A stretch of DNA of 64,000 bases from Reyranella sp. (GCF_030651995.1 NZ_JAUSBN010000004.1:1-64000), one strand, 5' to 3'; numbered from the stretch's first letter, positions 9,901 to 20,963 are shown. Numbers and translations: made by a program. Notes: generated by a model from the sequence alone, not told the origin.

Positions 9901-11799
9901 TTATACCTTCAAGGTCCCGCTGCCGCTCAGATGAGCGATCAACTGCTCCACCGATTCCTCGACCGACTGCGCGCCGGTCTCGAGGCGGATCTCGGGATTC
10001 TCCGGTGCTTCATAGGCCGAACTGATCCCGGTGAAATTGGGAATCTGGCCCTTGCGAGCCTTGCGATACAGCCCCTTCGGATCCCGGGATTCGCAAACCT
10101 CGAGCGGCGTATCCACGAAGATCTCCACGAATTCGCCATGACCGATCAGTTCCCTGGCCATCCGGCGCTCGCTGCGGAACGGAGAGATGAAGGACACGAT
10201 CACGATGAGCCCCGCATCGGCCATCAGCCGCGCCACCTCGGCGACCCTGCGTATGTTTTCCACGCGGTCCGCATCGGTGAATCCGAGATCGCGATTGAGG
10301 CCGTGCCGGACATTGTCGCCGTCCAGGATGTAGCTGTGACGCCCCAGGCTGAAGAGTCGCTTCTCGAGCGCGACCGCAATGGTGGACTTCCCCGACCCGG
10401 AGAGGCCCGTGAACCAGACCACGGCGGCTTTCTGCCCCTTCTGCAAAGCGCGGCTCTCGCGGCTGACGTCCAGCTCCTGCCAGTGAATGTTGGTGGCACG
10501 ACGCAGGGGAAAGTCGAGCAGTCCCATGCCGACGGTCTGGTTGGTGACCCGGTCAATGAGAATGAAGCCGCCGAGTTCGCGGCTTTCAGCGTACGGCGCG
10601 AACGGAATGGCCTTCGCCAAGGAGAGATTGCAGACGCCGATCTCGTTCAAGGCAAGCGTCTTGCCGGCGGTATGCTCGAGCGTGTTGATGTTGATCTTGT
10701 GCTTGAGCGACGTCACCGTCACTTCGGTCGTGGTCGCCCCGACCTTGATCAGATAGGTGCGGCCCGGAAGCATCTCTTCGGGCGCCATCCAGAGCAGCCG
10801 CGCGACGATCTGGTCCGCGATCGGCACGGGATGCTGGTGGTCGCAGACCAGATCGCCGCGACTGACATCGATGTCCCGATCGAGGACGAGCGTGACGGCC
10901 TGTCCGGAAATCGCCGCCGGAAGGTTACCGTCCGCGGTGACGATCTGCGTTACAATCGCCTCCTGCTCCGACGGCAGGACCTTCACGCGGTCGTCCTGCC
11001 GGATCGTTCCGCTGACGATCGTGCCGGCATAGCCGCGAAAATCCGCATTCGGACGGTTCACCCACTGAACCGGCATCCGGAACGGCCGCTTCTCTTCCTG
11101 GGGAGCGAACTCGACCGTCTCCAGGTAGGGCAGCAACGCGGGGCCGTGATACCAGGGCATGTGCGGGCTGGGCGCGACGACATTGTCGCCGAGCAGCGCC
11201 GAAATGGGAATGCAGGCGACGTCTTCGATGCCCAGCTGCTTGGCGAATGCGATGTACTTCGCGGTATAGGCCGCGAAAACGGCCTGATCGTAACCCACGA
11301 GGTCCATCTTGTTGACGGCCAGCACCAGCTTCTTGATGCCGAGCATCGAACAGATGTAGGTGTGCCGCCGGGTCTGCGTCAGCAGCTCCCGGCTGCGATG
11401 GACGTCGCCCAGGATGATCGCCAGGTCGGCCGTCGACGCGCCGGTCGCCATGTTGCGCGTGTATTGCTCGTGACCCGGCGTGTCGGCGACGATGAACTTG
11501 CGCTTGTCGGTCGCAAAGAAGCGATAGGCCACATCGATGGTGATGCCCTGCTCGCGCTCCGCAGCCAGGCCGTCGACGAGAAGCGCGAAATCGAGTTCAC
11601 CTCCCTGGGTGCCGACCTTCGCGCTCTCCGTCTTGAGGCTCGCCAACTGGTCCTCGAAGAGCATCTTGCCTTCGTAGAGAAGTCGGCCAATCAGGGTCGA
11701 CTTGCCGTCGTCGACGCTTCCGCAGGTGATGAAGCGAAGAAGTTCCTTGTGCTCTTGCTGGCGCAGATATGCTTCCAGGCGCTCTTCCGAACCATCCAT
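9901..11799 (-). CDS. cysNC: bifunctional sulfate adenylyltransferase subunit 1 / adenylylsulfate kinase
   Basis: GTPase motifs ([39 protein letters not shown]) plus C-terminal APS kinase ([30 protein letters not shown]). Confidence 0.95.
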   Translation of the reverse strand: MDGSEERLEAYLRQQEHKELLRFITCGSVDDGKSTLIGRLLYEGKMLFEDQLASLKTESAKVGTQGGELDFALLVDGLAAEREQGITIDVAYRFFATDKRKFIVADTPGHEQYTRNMATGASTADLAIILGDVHRSRELLTQTRRHTYICSMLGIKKLVLAVNKMDLVGYDQAVFAAYTAKYIAFAKQLGIEDVACIPISALLGDNVVAPSPHMPWYHGPALLPYLETVEFAPQEEKRPFRMPVQWVNRPNADFRGYAGTIVSGTIRQDDRVKVLPSEQEAIVTQIVTADGNLPAAISGQAVTLVLDRDIDVSRGDLVCDHQHPVPIADQIVARLLWMAPEEMLPGRTYLIKVGATTTEVTVTSLKHKININTLEHTAGKTLALNEIGVCNLSLAKAIPFAPYAESRELGGFILIDRVTNQTVGMGLLDFPLRRATNIHWQELDVSRESRALQKGQKAAVVWFTGLSGSGKSTIAVALEKRLFSLGRHSYILDGDNVRHGLNRDLGFTDADRVENIRRVAEVARLMADAGLIVIVSFISPFRSERRMARELIGHGEFVEIFVDTPLEVCESRDPKGLYRKARKGQIPNFTGISSAYEAPENPEIRLETGAQSVEESVEQLIAHLSGSGTLKV

Positions 11800-12713
11800 T
11801 AGAAATAGCCTTCCTGCTTCTTCTTCTCCATCGACCCTTCGCCATCGCGATCGATGACCCGTCCGTGCCTCTCCGAATGCTTGGCGCGGAACATCTCCTC
11901 GAGGATCGCCGGCAATGTGGTCGCCTCACTCTCGATGGCGCCGGTCAGCGGATAGCATCCGAGAGTGCGGAAGCGCACCAGCTTCATTTCAGGCTTCTCG
12001 CCCGGCTGCAGCGGCATCCGTTCATCATCGACCATGATCAGGTTTCCGTCGCGCTCTACGACCGGCCTGTCCTTGGCGAAATACAGGGGCACGATCGGGA
12101 TCTTCTCCTGATGGATGTATTGCCAGATGTCGAGTTCCGTCCAGTTCGAGAGCGGGAAGACCCGGATGCTCTCTCCCTTGCGCTTGCGTGTATTGAAGAG
12201 ATTCCACGGCTCGGGTCTCTGGTTCTTCGGGTCCCAGCGGTGGTGCTCGCTGCGGAAAGAGAAGACCCGTTCCTTGGCGCGCGACTTCTCTTCGTCGCGG
12301 CGCGCACCGCCGAATGCCGCATCGAAGCCGTGCAAATCGAGGGCCTGCTTCAATCCCTGCGTCTTCATGACATCGGTATGGATCGCCGATCCATGCGTGA
12401 AGGGATTTATGCCCCGCTCGACCCCTTCGGGATTTATGTGGACGATGAGCTTCAGCCCCAGTTCGGCCGTAATGCGGTCGCGGAACGCGATCATTTCCCG
12501 GAACTTCCAGGTGGTATCGATGTGCATCACGGGAAAGGGCGGCTTGGCCGGATAGAATGCCTTCATCGCGAGATGAAGCATCACAGACGAGTCCTTGCCG
12601 ATCGAGTAAAGCATGACGGGATTTTCGCACTCCGCCACGACCTCGCGCATGATGTAGATGCTTTCAGCCTCCAGGCGCTGAAGGTGACTTAGACGATCGG
12701 TAACAGTGAGCAA
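11799..12713 (-). CDS. cysD: sulfate adenylyltransferase subunit 2
   Basis: PP-loop, [36 protein letters not shown]-terminal KKQEGYF; overlaps cysNC by 1 nt. TTG start at 12713 is an estimate. Confidence 0.92.
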   Translation of the reverse strand: MLTVTDRLSHLQRLEAESIYIMREVVAECENPVMLYSIGKDSSVMLHLAMKAFYPAKPPFPVMHIDTTWKFREMIAFRDRITAELGLKLIVHINPEGVERGINPFTHGSAIHTDVMKTQGLKQALDLHGFDAAFGGARRDEEKSRAKERVFSFRSEHHRWDPKNQRPEPWNLFNTRKRKGESIRVFPLSNWTELDIWQYIHQEKIPIVPLYFAKDRPVVERDGNLIMVDDERMPLQPGEKPEMKLVRFRTLGCYPLTGAIESEATTLPAILEEMFRAKHSERHGRVIDRDGEGSMEKKKQEGYF

Positions 12714-12920
12714 ATTTCCGTTCCTCTGCTTGGAGACATTTCGGGGCGCCTCGCACTTCGTTTGCTCGACGGCGGCACGCAGCATTCTGCTACTCGCCAT
12801 CCGATGAAGGCCTTCCCCGCGTGACCTCTGGTGAAATTTTGGATGCGTGCATTCGCTGGTGCCCATAGAATACCGGCTAGCCCAAGCGAATCCAAGAACC
12901 CCCCTTCTTTACGGCGCCAG

Positions 12921-13646
12921 TTGACGATTAATTTATACTCCGTCTCGAAGGTGATCGGACATAGGCGCTTTCAGCGCACGATTGCCCGGGACGTGACGTG
13001 GACGATCGAGCCCCGCTCGAAGTACGTCATTCTCAGCCATCAGCAGGCTGCCCTGTCGGTTTTCGTGAATATCATCGCGGGCCTTTCGATACCAAGCGAA
13101 GGATGGGTCAAACCCGAAGGCAAGATCTCGCCGCCGGGAGGATTTCTCAGATATTCCAAGGGCGGAACGCCGCCAGAGCTCATTAAGCTTCTCGCGCCTC
13201 TTTATCGATTCGACGCCGAACAGGTCATCGATTTCGTAGCGGCCACCGTTCAGTATGATCGCCTGCTCCGCACGCCGACGGGCCAGCTTCCCATCGCACT
13301 CAGGCGCGAACTGAACCTGGCTCTAACCTTTGCCATCCCTTGCGATCATTACTTCTTCGTAGGTATGCCCACCGGCGGCCGCTCCCAGTTTCGCAAGCTC
13401 TGTCAACAGGCACTGGCCCGCCGAAGCGAAGAAGCGGCCGTGGTGGTCGGAGCTGGCTCAGATCGAGTCGCCAGGTCACTGGGGCCGGATGCCAAGGCTG
13501 CCATTCTATACCGTGGCAACTTCACGCTTTATCAGCGGCTGGATGACGCTCTCGCGGTATTCGAACGACTGGAGCCAGAATCGGCTATCCCGAACGAAGC
13601 GCTGGAGGATGAGAACTACGAGGACGACGTAGATCTCGTTATCTGA
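12921..13646 (+). CDS. KpsT-like ABC polysaccharide-export ATPase homologue with degenerate ATPase motifs
   Basis: KpsT-like layout, but Walker A position reads ILSHQQAALSV, Walker B region YFFVGMPTGG, signature region PIALRREL. Start (TTG 12921) estimated. Confidence 0.6.
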   Translation: MTINLYSVSKVIGHRRFQRTIARDVTWTIEPRSKYVILSHQQAALSVFVNIIAGLSIPSEGWVKPEGKISPPGGFLRYSKGGTPPELIKLLAPLYRFDAEQVIDFVAATVQYDRLLRTPTGQLPIALRRELNLALTFAIPCDHYFFVGMPTGGRSQFRKLCQQALARRSEEAAVVVGAGSDRVARSLGPDAKAAILYRGNFTLYQRLDDALAVFERLEPESAIPNEALEDENYEDDVDLVI

Positions 13647-13800
13647 AAACTGCGCCTCCCCTGCTCAGACGACGCGAGGGAGTCATCAGGGGTTCTCAAT
13701 CCCACTCCAACGGCACAGCTTGCGTCACCTTCTCCCCGGCACGCCGGCCGGGACACCGCCCCGGCCTCGAAGTGCTTGCCAGCGCCTCAGCCGTAGATAA

Positions 13801-14433
13801 TCAGCTCTGCGACGAAGCAGCCTGCGCCTCGGATGCGGCCGCCGCTTGCTTCGCCTTTTTCCCCTTCTTCTTTCCCACCTTCTCGGTATTCACAGCACGA
13901 AGACCGCGTCCCAAGGGGGCCATTCGTTTCAACGCAGCACTCAACGTGCGGGCCTTCATCATACCGCCCAGAACCGACTTGAGTTCGCCGTTGATGGCCT
14001 CCAACTTGGCCTTGCCTGCGTCCGTGACCTTAATCACTTTCCCGGCCTTGGCCCCTTGGGACTCCGCCTCGGTTGTTTGCCCGACCGAAATCAGTCCGCT
14101 CTGCGTGAGCGAACCGGTGATTTGTGAAACGCGCTGAACCGGAACGCCGAGATTCCGACTCATCAACTTGATGGTCGCGCCCTCCTGCCTCGCCAACATG
14201 CCCAGCGCCACCCACTCGCCAAGCCCCAGGCCGGCTTCTCTCAGGGGCTTCAGTTGACCAAAACCGACCAGCAGTCGGCTCATGCTGGCAACCAGGCGAC
14301 CGAAGTCATCGACGTTGATCTCTTCCGCGGGAGCTGCGGCGGCAGCCTTCTCGGCAGGCGCCGCGTCCGCGTTCTGCCCGCCAGGATTCGCCACTGCCTC
14401 GGGCTTGTCCTTGCTTTCCTTCTTTATAGCCAT
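13801..14433 (-). CDS. MarR-like winged-helix regulator
   Basis: WVALGMLARQEGATIKLMSRNLGVPVQRVSQITGSLTQSGLISV...KVIKVTDAGKAKLE. Confidence 0.65.
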   Translation of the reverse strand: MAIKKESKDKPEAVANPGGQNADAAPAEKAAAAAPAEEINVDDFGRLVASMSRLLVGFGQLKPLREAGLGLGEWVALGMLARQEGATIKLMSRNLGVPVQRVSQITGSLTQSGLISVGQTTEAESQGAKAGKVIKVTDAGKAKLEAINGELKSVLGGMMKARTLSAALKRMAPLGRGLRAVNTEKVGKKKGKKAKQAAAASEAQAASSQS

Positions 14434-14522
14434 AAAGGTCCCTCCAATCGCCCAAACTCGCATACAGATACTAAAGCCGCTTGTCCATATTGGTCAATCT
14501 CCCGTCTCGCCGGGCGACCAGA

Positions 14523-15029
14523 CTACTGCGCTTCCCGCCGCCGCTTCCGGCGTCCAGCTGCGGCATCGGCGTCGGCCTGCCGATGCTTCATCTTGCGCTT
14601 CGCCTGCGACCCACCCGCATCAATCTCGCCAAGCTGACGCTGCCTCTTCCGCTTCGCGCCCGGGGCTCCGACGCCCATCGCAATGTCGACAAGCTGATGA
14701 GCAATCTCGCGATTTTCAGACTCCGCGGCAGGTTCCGCGACCAGGCGTCTCGCCCTGCGCTCCTTTCGCCGCTTCACGAGCGATGGCGATTGCACCTCTC
14801 CGCCACCCGGTCTGCCCGCACCTTCACCGGCCGGTTCCACCTGGTGAGTCGCGGGTGGCAACTCGGAAATCGCGGAGGCTTCACCAACATCCACACCTCC
14901 GGTCTTTTCGTCGCGCCGGCGTGCAATTGCCTGCTTCAAGGCCAGTTCGTGTGCGGGCGCACCGCGCTTCTCGGATGGAGGCGAGGTCTGCACTCCCAAT
15001 CCTATCAGATAGCGAAAGAGCTTCTTCAT
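14523..15029 (-). CDS. hypothetical basic low-complexity protein
   Basis: MKKLFRYLIGLGVQTSPPSEKRG...RRKRRREAQ; weak. Confidence 0.35.
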   Translation of the reverse strand: MKKLFRYLIGLGVQTSPPSEKRGAPAHELALKQAIARRRDEKTGGVDVGEASAISELPPATHQVEPAGEGAGRPGGGEVQSPSLVKRRKERRARRLVAEPAAESENREIAHQLVDIAMGVGAPGAKRKRQRQLGEIDAGGSQAKRKMKHRQADADAAAGRRKRRREAQ

Positions 15030-15201
15030 CCTTTGCCCGGGAGCTCAATGCAGTTCGAAGGCAGACAGGCGTCGTACATCGACTGGATCCGCAACATCAG
15101 AGGCACCGCTCGCAGCCTCTTGCACAATAGACAAGGGACTTTACAATAACCCCGCACCGGACGCAATTGGAGGCGGAGTGGAATGAGAATGGATTCATGT
15201 C

Positions 15202-15747
15202 ATGCGAGCGGCTGACGCGCAGGCGTCCCATGACCCGATCGACATTCTAGACCTGGCAACGCTGGTGGTGGCCGCAAGCCGGCTGATCGGCGGTTTGGCG
15301 AGCCTTCCTCTGTTCAAGAACGCCCGCGTAAGCCTGACCGAATGGCTGGCCTTGTCGGTCCTCGCCGACAAGGAGGGTGTGAGCAACAAAATCCTCGCAC
15401 GGAGCCTGGGTGTAACCGGACAGCGCGCAAACCAGCTGTGCACATCGTTGAGCGAAGCCAAGCTGATATCGATCACTCACGCCGAGGACGACAGCCGAAG
15501 GAACGTGATTCGCATCACGGACAGCGGAAAGAAGCAGCTCGGAAGTCTCAACACCCAGTTGCAGGGGCTTTTTACAGAGGCCTTGCGGGGGAAACGACGC
15601 CCCCTGACAATGGCAAGCAAGCAGATGCGCCTCATGCTGAGAATCGTCCAGGATGGGACTCCGGAGTTGGCGGCCAAGCGAACCAAGAGAAGAGAAAAGA
15701 AGAAGGCGGAAATGGATAGGCCAGACGATGCACTCAGCAAGGAATGA
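15202..15747 (+). CDS. MarR-like winged-helix regulator (second paralogue)
   Basis: LTEWLALSVLADKEGVSNKILARSLGVTGQRANQLCTSLSEAKLISITHAEDDSRRNVIRITDSGKKQL. Confidence 0.65.
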   Translation: MRAADAQASHDPIDILDLATLVVAASRLIGGLASLPLFKNARVSLTEWLALSVLADKEGVSNKILARSLGVTGQRANQLCTSLSEAKLISITHAEDDSRRNVIRITDSGKKQLGSLNTQLQGLFTEALRGKRRPLTMASKQMRLMLRIVQDGTPELAAKRTKRREKKKAEMDRPDDALSKE

Positions 15748-15866
15748 ACTGGCTGGGAGCGCCGTGTGCCAGCGAAATGCGGGCGGGTATTCTCCAAAGT
15801 TGACGAACGTGAGGACATGCTGTTGTGTATTTTTGTTCTCGGTAGGTTTCGAAATGGGAGGGCCGT

Positions 15867-17012
15867 GTGAGTCCCAGTGACACATTGCCGGCTGACGTCT
15901 TGTCTCTGTCGAATTCCGCGAGAAACAAAGTCGGCGTCTTCGAAGTTCAGAAGGGGGTCTTCCTCGAGGTATTGGAGACCCAGAAGTTCAAGACACATCG
16001 GCATTTTCGCGCTTCCTTGCCGGAATCGAAAGGGATCGAGCCGGGCTTCGACTCGGGGCCGGTGTACGTCGTCTACGCCGAGGACACTCACGTCGACATC
16101 CAGGCGGGTCTCACGTTGATCGACGGCAATCCGGTGCGGGAAACCGCCGTCGTGCCGAAGCTCGTGACGACCTATCAACGTGCGTCCGCAGAGGATTTGG
16201 CGGCAGCGCCGTTGATCGACGACGGACGCATCGTCCTGCCGCTAGCTTCCCAGCGTATGGGCAACTATTGCCGTTGGTGGCTCGACAGCGTCGCCAAAAT
16301 GTTCGTCTGCGGACGGTCAACCGTGCTCCGCGACAACCTGCGGGGAAGCAATCTGGATGTCGTGATTCCCGAACTGGGAACCCAGTTTCAGAAGCAGGTC
16401 GTCGACCTCTTCACCTGGCAGCCGTTCGTTGCCGACCACAGCAATCGCTTCCTGCGCGGCCGCTCGGTCAATTCCTCTGGCCTCACCTTTGGCGGCGGCC
16501 AGCGCATCGCCGGATTGGTTCGGGAAATGGCTTCCTTCCTCGACAATCTGATCATCCCTCCGGAACATCGAACGCGCGACAGGTCCGGCGAACTCCTCTA
16601 TGTCTCCCGCAACGAATCCTCCATGCGCCGTATTCTGAACGAGAACGACCTTCTGCCGGGGCTCAGGGACATGGGGTTCCGCATAATTTCGCCAGGAAAG
16701 CTCTCACTCACCGAACAGATCGAGGCCTTCCGCAACGCAAGGATCGTCCTTGCCGCCCATGGAGCGGGCCTCACGAACATCATTTTCTGTCGCCCGAATA
16801 CGACTTTGATCGAGATATTTCCGGAAGGCGGCGTGCATGGCTCGGCGTTTCTGCGCATCGCGAGCCAACTCAACTTCAACTACTACTACGCCGTCGGGCA
16901 GAAAGTTGAGAACAGGCAGTCGAAGAAGAACCCGAACAATTCCGATCTGATCCTCGACAAGTCGTCATTTCTCTCGTTTGTGCGCCGCGCCGTCGACGCC
17001 GATCTGAAGTAA
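15867..17012 (+). CDS. glycosyltransferase family 61-like protein
   Basis: GELLYVSRNESSMRRILNENDL ... NARIVLAAHGAGLTNIIFCRPNTTLIEIFPEG. Confidence 0.8.
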   Translation: MSPSDTLPADVLSLSNSARNKVGVFEVQKGVFLEVLETQKFKTHRHFRASLPESKGIEPGFDSGPVYVVYAEDTHVDIQAGLTLIDGNPVRETAVVPKLVTTYQRASAEDLAAAPLIDDGRIVLPLASQRMGNYCRWWLDSVAKMFVCGRSTVLRDNLRGSNLDVVIPELGTQFQKQVVDLFTWQPFVADHSNRFLRGRSVNSSGLTFGGGQRIAGLVREMASFLDNLIIPPEHRTRDRSGELLYVSRNESSMRRILNENDLLPGLRDMGFRIISPGKLSLTEQIEAFRNARIVLAAHGAGLTNIIFCRPNTTLIEIFPEGGVHGSAFLRIASQLNFNYYYAVGQKVENRQSKKNPNNSDLILDKSSFLSFVRRAVDADLK

Positions 17013-18112
17013 TGAATGGCCAAGACTACGACACGACAGGTGCGCAAATGACGCAACAGGAACAGGTCGGCGAAGGGCAAGTCCGTACAGATTCCCCGAC
17101 AAAGACTTCGGTCCTGCCTCCGCTCTTTGTCCATATCGGGCGTGGCAAGTCAGGTTCGTCGACGATCCAGAGCCTTGCCAGCGACTACGTCGAATTCATG
17201 AACGCGATGGGGGTTGCCTGCCCTCTCACCGTGCACGGCCTCGCGAATCACTCGCGGTTGGCGGCGGCCCTGCAGACTCCCAAGAGCGACCCGGAAACGA
17301 TCGAAAAGCTGCGCAAGGATGTTCGTCGAAACAAACGAAAGAAGGTCTTCATTTCCGCCGAGGCGCTGTTCTCGCTGACGACGGACGGCATGGCTCAGTT
17401 GAAGCGCCACGCCGGAGGTCGAAAGATTCATCTCCTTTGCTATATCCGCGACTACCCAAGCTGGCTCCAGTCGATCTATGGCCAACGCACCAAGCGGGCG
17501 GCCAACATCGAGAATTTCGACGTCTACTACACCGCGATGCGGAAGAGCATATCCGCTCTACCGCGCATAGAGCGCTGGGCGGAAGTATTCGGATGGAAGG
17601 CAATGCACGTTCGGCCCCTGCTTCCCGAAGCTCTCCATGACGGAGATCTCATCTGCGATGTCCTGCACGCACTCGGACTGAACGCCATCTCTCCCGATGT
17701 CGAGACGCTCAACGTCTCGCCACACTGGATGAGTCTCGAATTGCAGCGTGCCGTTGCGCGGGCCGCCAGGTCGGCGTCAGTGGCCTTTGACCTGCGCTCA
17801 GCAAAATTGACCCGACAGCTTTTCGAGAAGTGCACGGAGGGCGTCGAGCCTCGCCGGGTGCAGTATCTCACCCGTGAGCAATGGCTCGACCTCGCCGAAC
17901 TGTACCGGTTGGACATGGAGGCTCTTGGCCGGCACATGGGCCAGCTGTTCCCCGTTAATCTGACGCCGCCCCCCGAGAGGCCCTTCCTACCCGACTTTTC
18001 GGCTGTCCCTGACAAGGTGAAGCGCGACGTGTTGGAAAGTCTGGATCAGGGCTTGTACCAGTCGCGGCTCGACCCAGCCCTGGTCGACGTGCTGCGGAAG
18101 GCACTCGGTTAA
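17012..18112 (+). CDS. sulfotransferase/P-loop-like protein
   Basis: PLFVHIGRGKSGSSTIQSLASDYVEFMNAMGV; start overlaps upstream stop (TAATG). Confidence 0.6.
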   Translation: MNGQDYDTTGAQMTQQEQVGEGQVRTDSPTKTSVLPPLFVHIGRGKSGSSTIQSLASDYVEFMNAMGVACPLTVHGLANHSRLAAALQTPKSDPETIEKLRKDVRRNKRKKVFISAEALFSLTTDGMAQLKRHAGGRKIHLLCYIRDYPSWLQSIYGQRTKRAANIENFDVYYTAMRKSISALPRIERWAEVFGWKAMHVRPLLPEALHDGDLICDVLHALGLNAISPDVETLNVSPHWMSLELQRAVARAARSASVAFDLRSAKLTRQLFEKCTEGVEPRRVQYLTREQWLDLAELYRLDMEALGRHMGQLFPVNLTPPPERPFLPDFSAVPDKVKRDVLESLDQGLYQSRLDPALVDVLRKALG

Positions 18113-18418
18113 GGGAGTCGTCCGTCAACCGCCGGCACATCGCGCGATTGCCTGCGGATGGCACGGGACAGCGGCTCACCCTGCGTCCGAGCCCAAAGGT
18201 GGCGGTAACGGCGGGCCCGCGTGAGCCCGGCGGAGCTCAATCGGCGCAATCGCGAAGAGGCCTGCCCGCTGATCCGGCCCGGTCCGCCAGCGATATTCGC
18301 CGCGAGATCTTCGACAGCTACAGCAGGACACGCCCTACGACGGTGTCAGCTCACGAAACGTCATGGCTCATGAGGAACGAGCGACGCGCCCAGCGTCCAA
18401 TATCTTGGCGACCGCCGA

Positions 18419-19237
18419 CTATCTGAATCGTCCCAGCGTCCTGATCGATCCGCGGTCAATGACCATGCCCAGAAACAAGCAAACCAGGACCCATGTAATC
18501 AGGTAGCCTTCGTCCAATGAGTTGTGGGGATAGCGCTCCCAGACGCCGAGACGAAACCACTCGACTGCATGCGACAGCGGATTGAGTATTGAGTAATACC
18601 GAAGGTGGGGGGCTTGAAGATCGACGATCTGCAGGATGCCTGACAGGAACACCAACCCTCTGGTCGCAAGCGAGTAGAAGAGGTTCCAAAATGGAACGTA
18701 GCGACTGATGGCCGTGTTCAGCATGCCCACGCCCATGGCCAGCATGATAAGCAGGAAAATCGGCACCGCACACACGGAAATGGAGATATTGCTTATTTCC
18801 CGGATGTCCGACAGCCACCACATGCCAAGAAAGAGCGCCACCATCATGGTAATCCAAATGGTGGAATTGACCAGAAGACTGGCGATGTAGGCATCCAAGG
18901 CGGACATCCCAGGCAACCGCTTGTCTGGACCGGTGCCGGCATTCCGAGTCCCGCTCGAGAGGCGTAAAAACATGAAGTAGGGAATGAACCCAGTTGCATA
19001 GAACAGGAACAGCGATGAGCCGTAGTTCGGCGTGTTCATCTTGAGCAGGCCGCGAATGGCATAAATCATCGACACGGCGACAAGCGGTTCGGCCAGCGCC
19101 CAAACCAGTCCCAGACTGTTTTTCCGGCTGAGGCCGAGGAAGATCTGACACATCGCCAGCCAGATCACGCGTCGCCACGCGGAGAGCGCCACGAACCAGT
19201 TGGAAATACCCAACCACAAACTGCTGGCCTGACCGAT
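18419..19237 (-). CDS. ABC-2 type polysaccharide export permease (KpsM-like)
   Basis: Six-TM-like hydrophobic profile; LGLSRKNSLGLVWALAEPLVAVSMIY ... LNPLSHAVEWFRLGVWERY. Confidence 0.8.
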   Translation of the reverse strand: MGQASSLWLGISNWFVALSAWRRVIWLAMCQIFLGLSRKNSLGLVWALAEPLVAVSMIYAIRGLLKMNTPNYGSSLFLFYATGFIPYFMFLRLSSGTRNAGTGPDKRLPGMSALDAYIASLLVNSTIWITMMVALFLGMWWLSDIREISNISISVCAVPIFLLIMLAMGVGMLNTAISRYVPFWNLFYSLATRGLVFLSGILQIVDLQAPHLRYYSILNPLSHAVEWFRLGVWERYPHNSLDEGYLITWVLVCLFLGMVIDRGSIRTLGRFR

Positions 19238-19309
19238 CATTTGAATCTCACCGCAATACTCGCGTAACCTCCCCCGCACTGGTGAATGACCACATGAGGC
19301 ACCTTCCAC

Positions 19310-19441
19310 ATGACCGCCATTGCCACAGCGCTCGAATTCCTCTCACACTGGTTCCTGGACCACACGATGTGGGCCGTCCTGATCGTGGGGGTTGTCGTTG
19401 GCACCTTCGCTATAACGCTCCAAATGGATCACGACCAATGA
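19310..19441 (+). CDS. small single-TM protein (43 aa)
   Basis: Manual translation: MTAIATALEFLSHWFLDHTMWAVLIVGVVVGTFAITLQMDHDQ*. Confidence 0.35.
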   Translation: MTAIATALEFLSHWFLDHTMWAVLIVGVVVGTFAITLQMDHDQ

Positions 19442-19462
19442 CGCCGGGCTTCGTACTGCCCA

Positions 19463-20857
19463 TCAGGTCAGGTGTTCACCGATCGACCGGCTGAGCAGAA
19501 GGCTGATCGTCCACAACAGCAGGCTGGCGGCCGCCACGGTCAGCACGGCGATGAAGCGCCTGGGATGGGTCGACACCTGGGGCTCGGCCGGCTTGACGAA
19601 TGCCGTCACGTAGAGCCGCTTCGCCGCAGCGTTGGCGCGGGCCTGCTCCAGGGACTGCATTGTCGACGTCAGCATGTTCTGCGCAAACAGGCGCTCGAGT
19701 TCCAACTGCTCGAATCGACCGACGATCTTCGAAATCGACGAGTCCCCCGACTGCTTGGCTTTGGAAATCTGCGCCTCGACCTCCTTCAACTGCTCCTCGG
19801 TCGCCTTGAGCTTCATCTGCTGCGTTTGAAACTGCTGTGAGTTCGTGTTGAGGCCCTGCTTCCTCAGCATTGCCATTTCGGTCTGAATCATGGCCATGGA
19901 ACTGCGCAGTGTCGCTGCCACCGTGGCATTCGACGTCACCAGGTTGCTCATGGGATCGATCACGCCCGACTGATCCCGGAATGCCGCCAACTCCCCCAGG
20001 ACGGACCTCAGCCGATCTTCGGCCCGTTTGACCTCGACCTCCGCATACTGAACGGCTTCGCGCTGCGGACGCTGCACAGTCTCGTTGATCAGGTCTTCTG
20101 CCAGCGACAACAGCGTCTTCGCGATCAAAAAAGCGTCCTCGGGCGTGAATGCCCGCACCTCTGCGGCCGACGACCCCTGAATGGTGTCGTACTCGACCTT
20201 GGTCATGATCTTCCAATACCTGGCGAAGCGCTCCAACGAAGCGTCGTCGGGCAAACGCGACCAGACGTCGATGAACGGCCGGGAATAGCGCGATGAAATG
20301 TCGATCCTGCTCTGAAGATCCTGCACCGCCTGACGGCTGAGCATGTACTCCACGACCATGTAATTCTCGATCGGGCTCGTCGAGGCGGTGACGCCGACCA
20401 TCGCCGTCAGCGCATCGGAAGCCGACGACGTGCTGGTCATCGTGCTGATGTCCCGGACCGTGAATTTGAAGCTGGCCACGAATTGGTCGGTTGCGTAGGC
20501 GAAGTAGTAGACGCCGGCGATCAGCGTAGGCAGCACCACACAGAGCAGGAAGGAAACAATACCGCCCCACCGACGCTTCAAGGAGCGTCTCGGCAGTTCA
20601 GGCAATGGTATGTCGACCGTGGTGTCCACGGCATCGGCCCGGCCCGTTGGACCAACGGGCGGCGTCCGCGCCTCTTCGGGGCTCAGCAACCCGGCAGGAG
20701 CCCCATCCCGCCGGTCCACGCTTCCGGCGCCCGCCGACCGATCGTGGGCCCCGCCAGCAGGGGTCCCGCCCCTCTGCCTGACCTCCTGCTCCCCGCCATC
20801 AGAATTGATCGCCTCGAGCAGCGAAAGGTGCTTTCCGGATTTTGGGTTCGCCATCAA
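19463..20857 (-). CDS. capsule polysaccharide export inner-membrane protein (KpsE/PCP-like)
   Basis: Two TMs flanking coiled coil; VYYFAYATDQFVASFKFTVRD ... AKRLYVTAFVKPAEPQVSTHPRR. Confidence 0.8.
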   Translation of the reverse strand: MMANPKSGKHLSLLEAINSDGGEQEVRQRGGTPAGGAHDRSAGAGSVDRRDGAPAGLLSPEEARTPPVGPTGRADAVDTTVDIPLPELPRRSLKRRWGGIVSFLLCVVLPTLIAGVYYFAYATDQFVASFKFTVRDISTMTSTSSASDALTAMVGVTASTSPIENYMVVEYMLSRQAVQDLQSRIDISSRYSRPFIDVWSRLPDDASLERFARYWKIMTKVEYDTIQGSSAAEVRAFTPEDAFLIAKTLLSLAEDLINETVQRPQREAVQYAEVEVKRAEDRLRSVLGELAAFRDQSGVIDPMSNLVTSNATVAATLRSSMAMIQTEMAMLRKQGLNTNSQQFQTQQMKLKATEEQLKEVEAQISKAKQSGDSSISKIVGRFEQLELERLFAQNMLTSTMQSLEQARANAAAKRLYVTAFVKPAEPQVSTHPRRFIAVLTVAAASLLLWTISLLLSRSIGEHLT

Positions 20858-20963
20858 GCTCCCGACCGGTTGAAATGATGCGGCTATGTCCTTGTATAGA
20901 CTAGAACATCCAGGACATCGTTAACAGCCAAAATGTTCTAGGGCATTGTGCATTTCCGGCCTG

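Noticed and set aside
9895-11802. 635-aa plus-strand ORF
   Set aside because: Exact antisense shadow of cysNC, which has complete GTPase and APS kinase motifs
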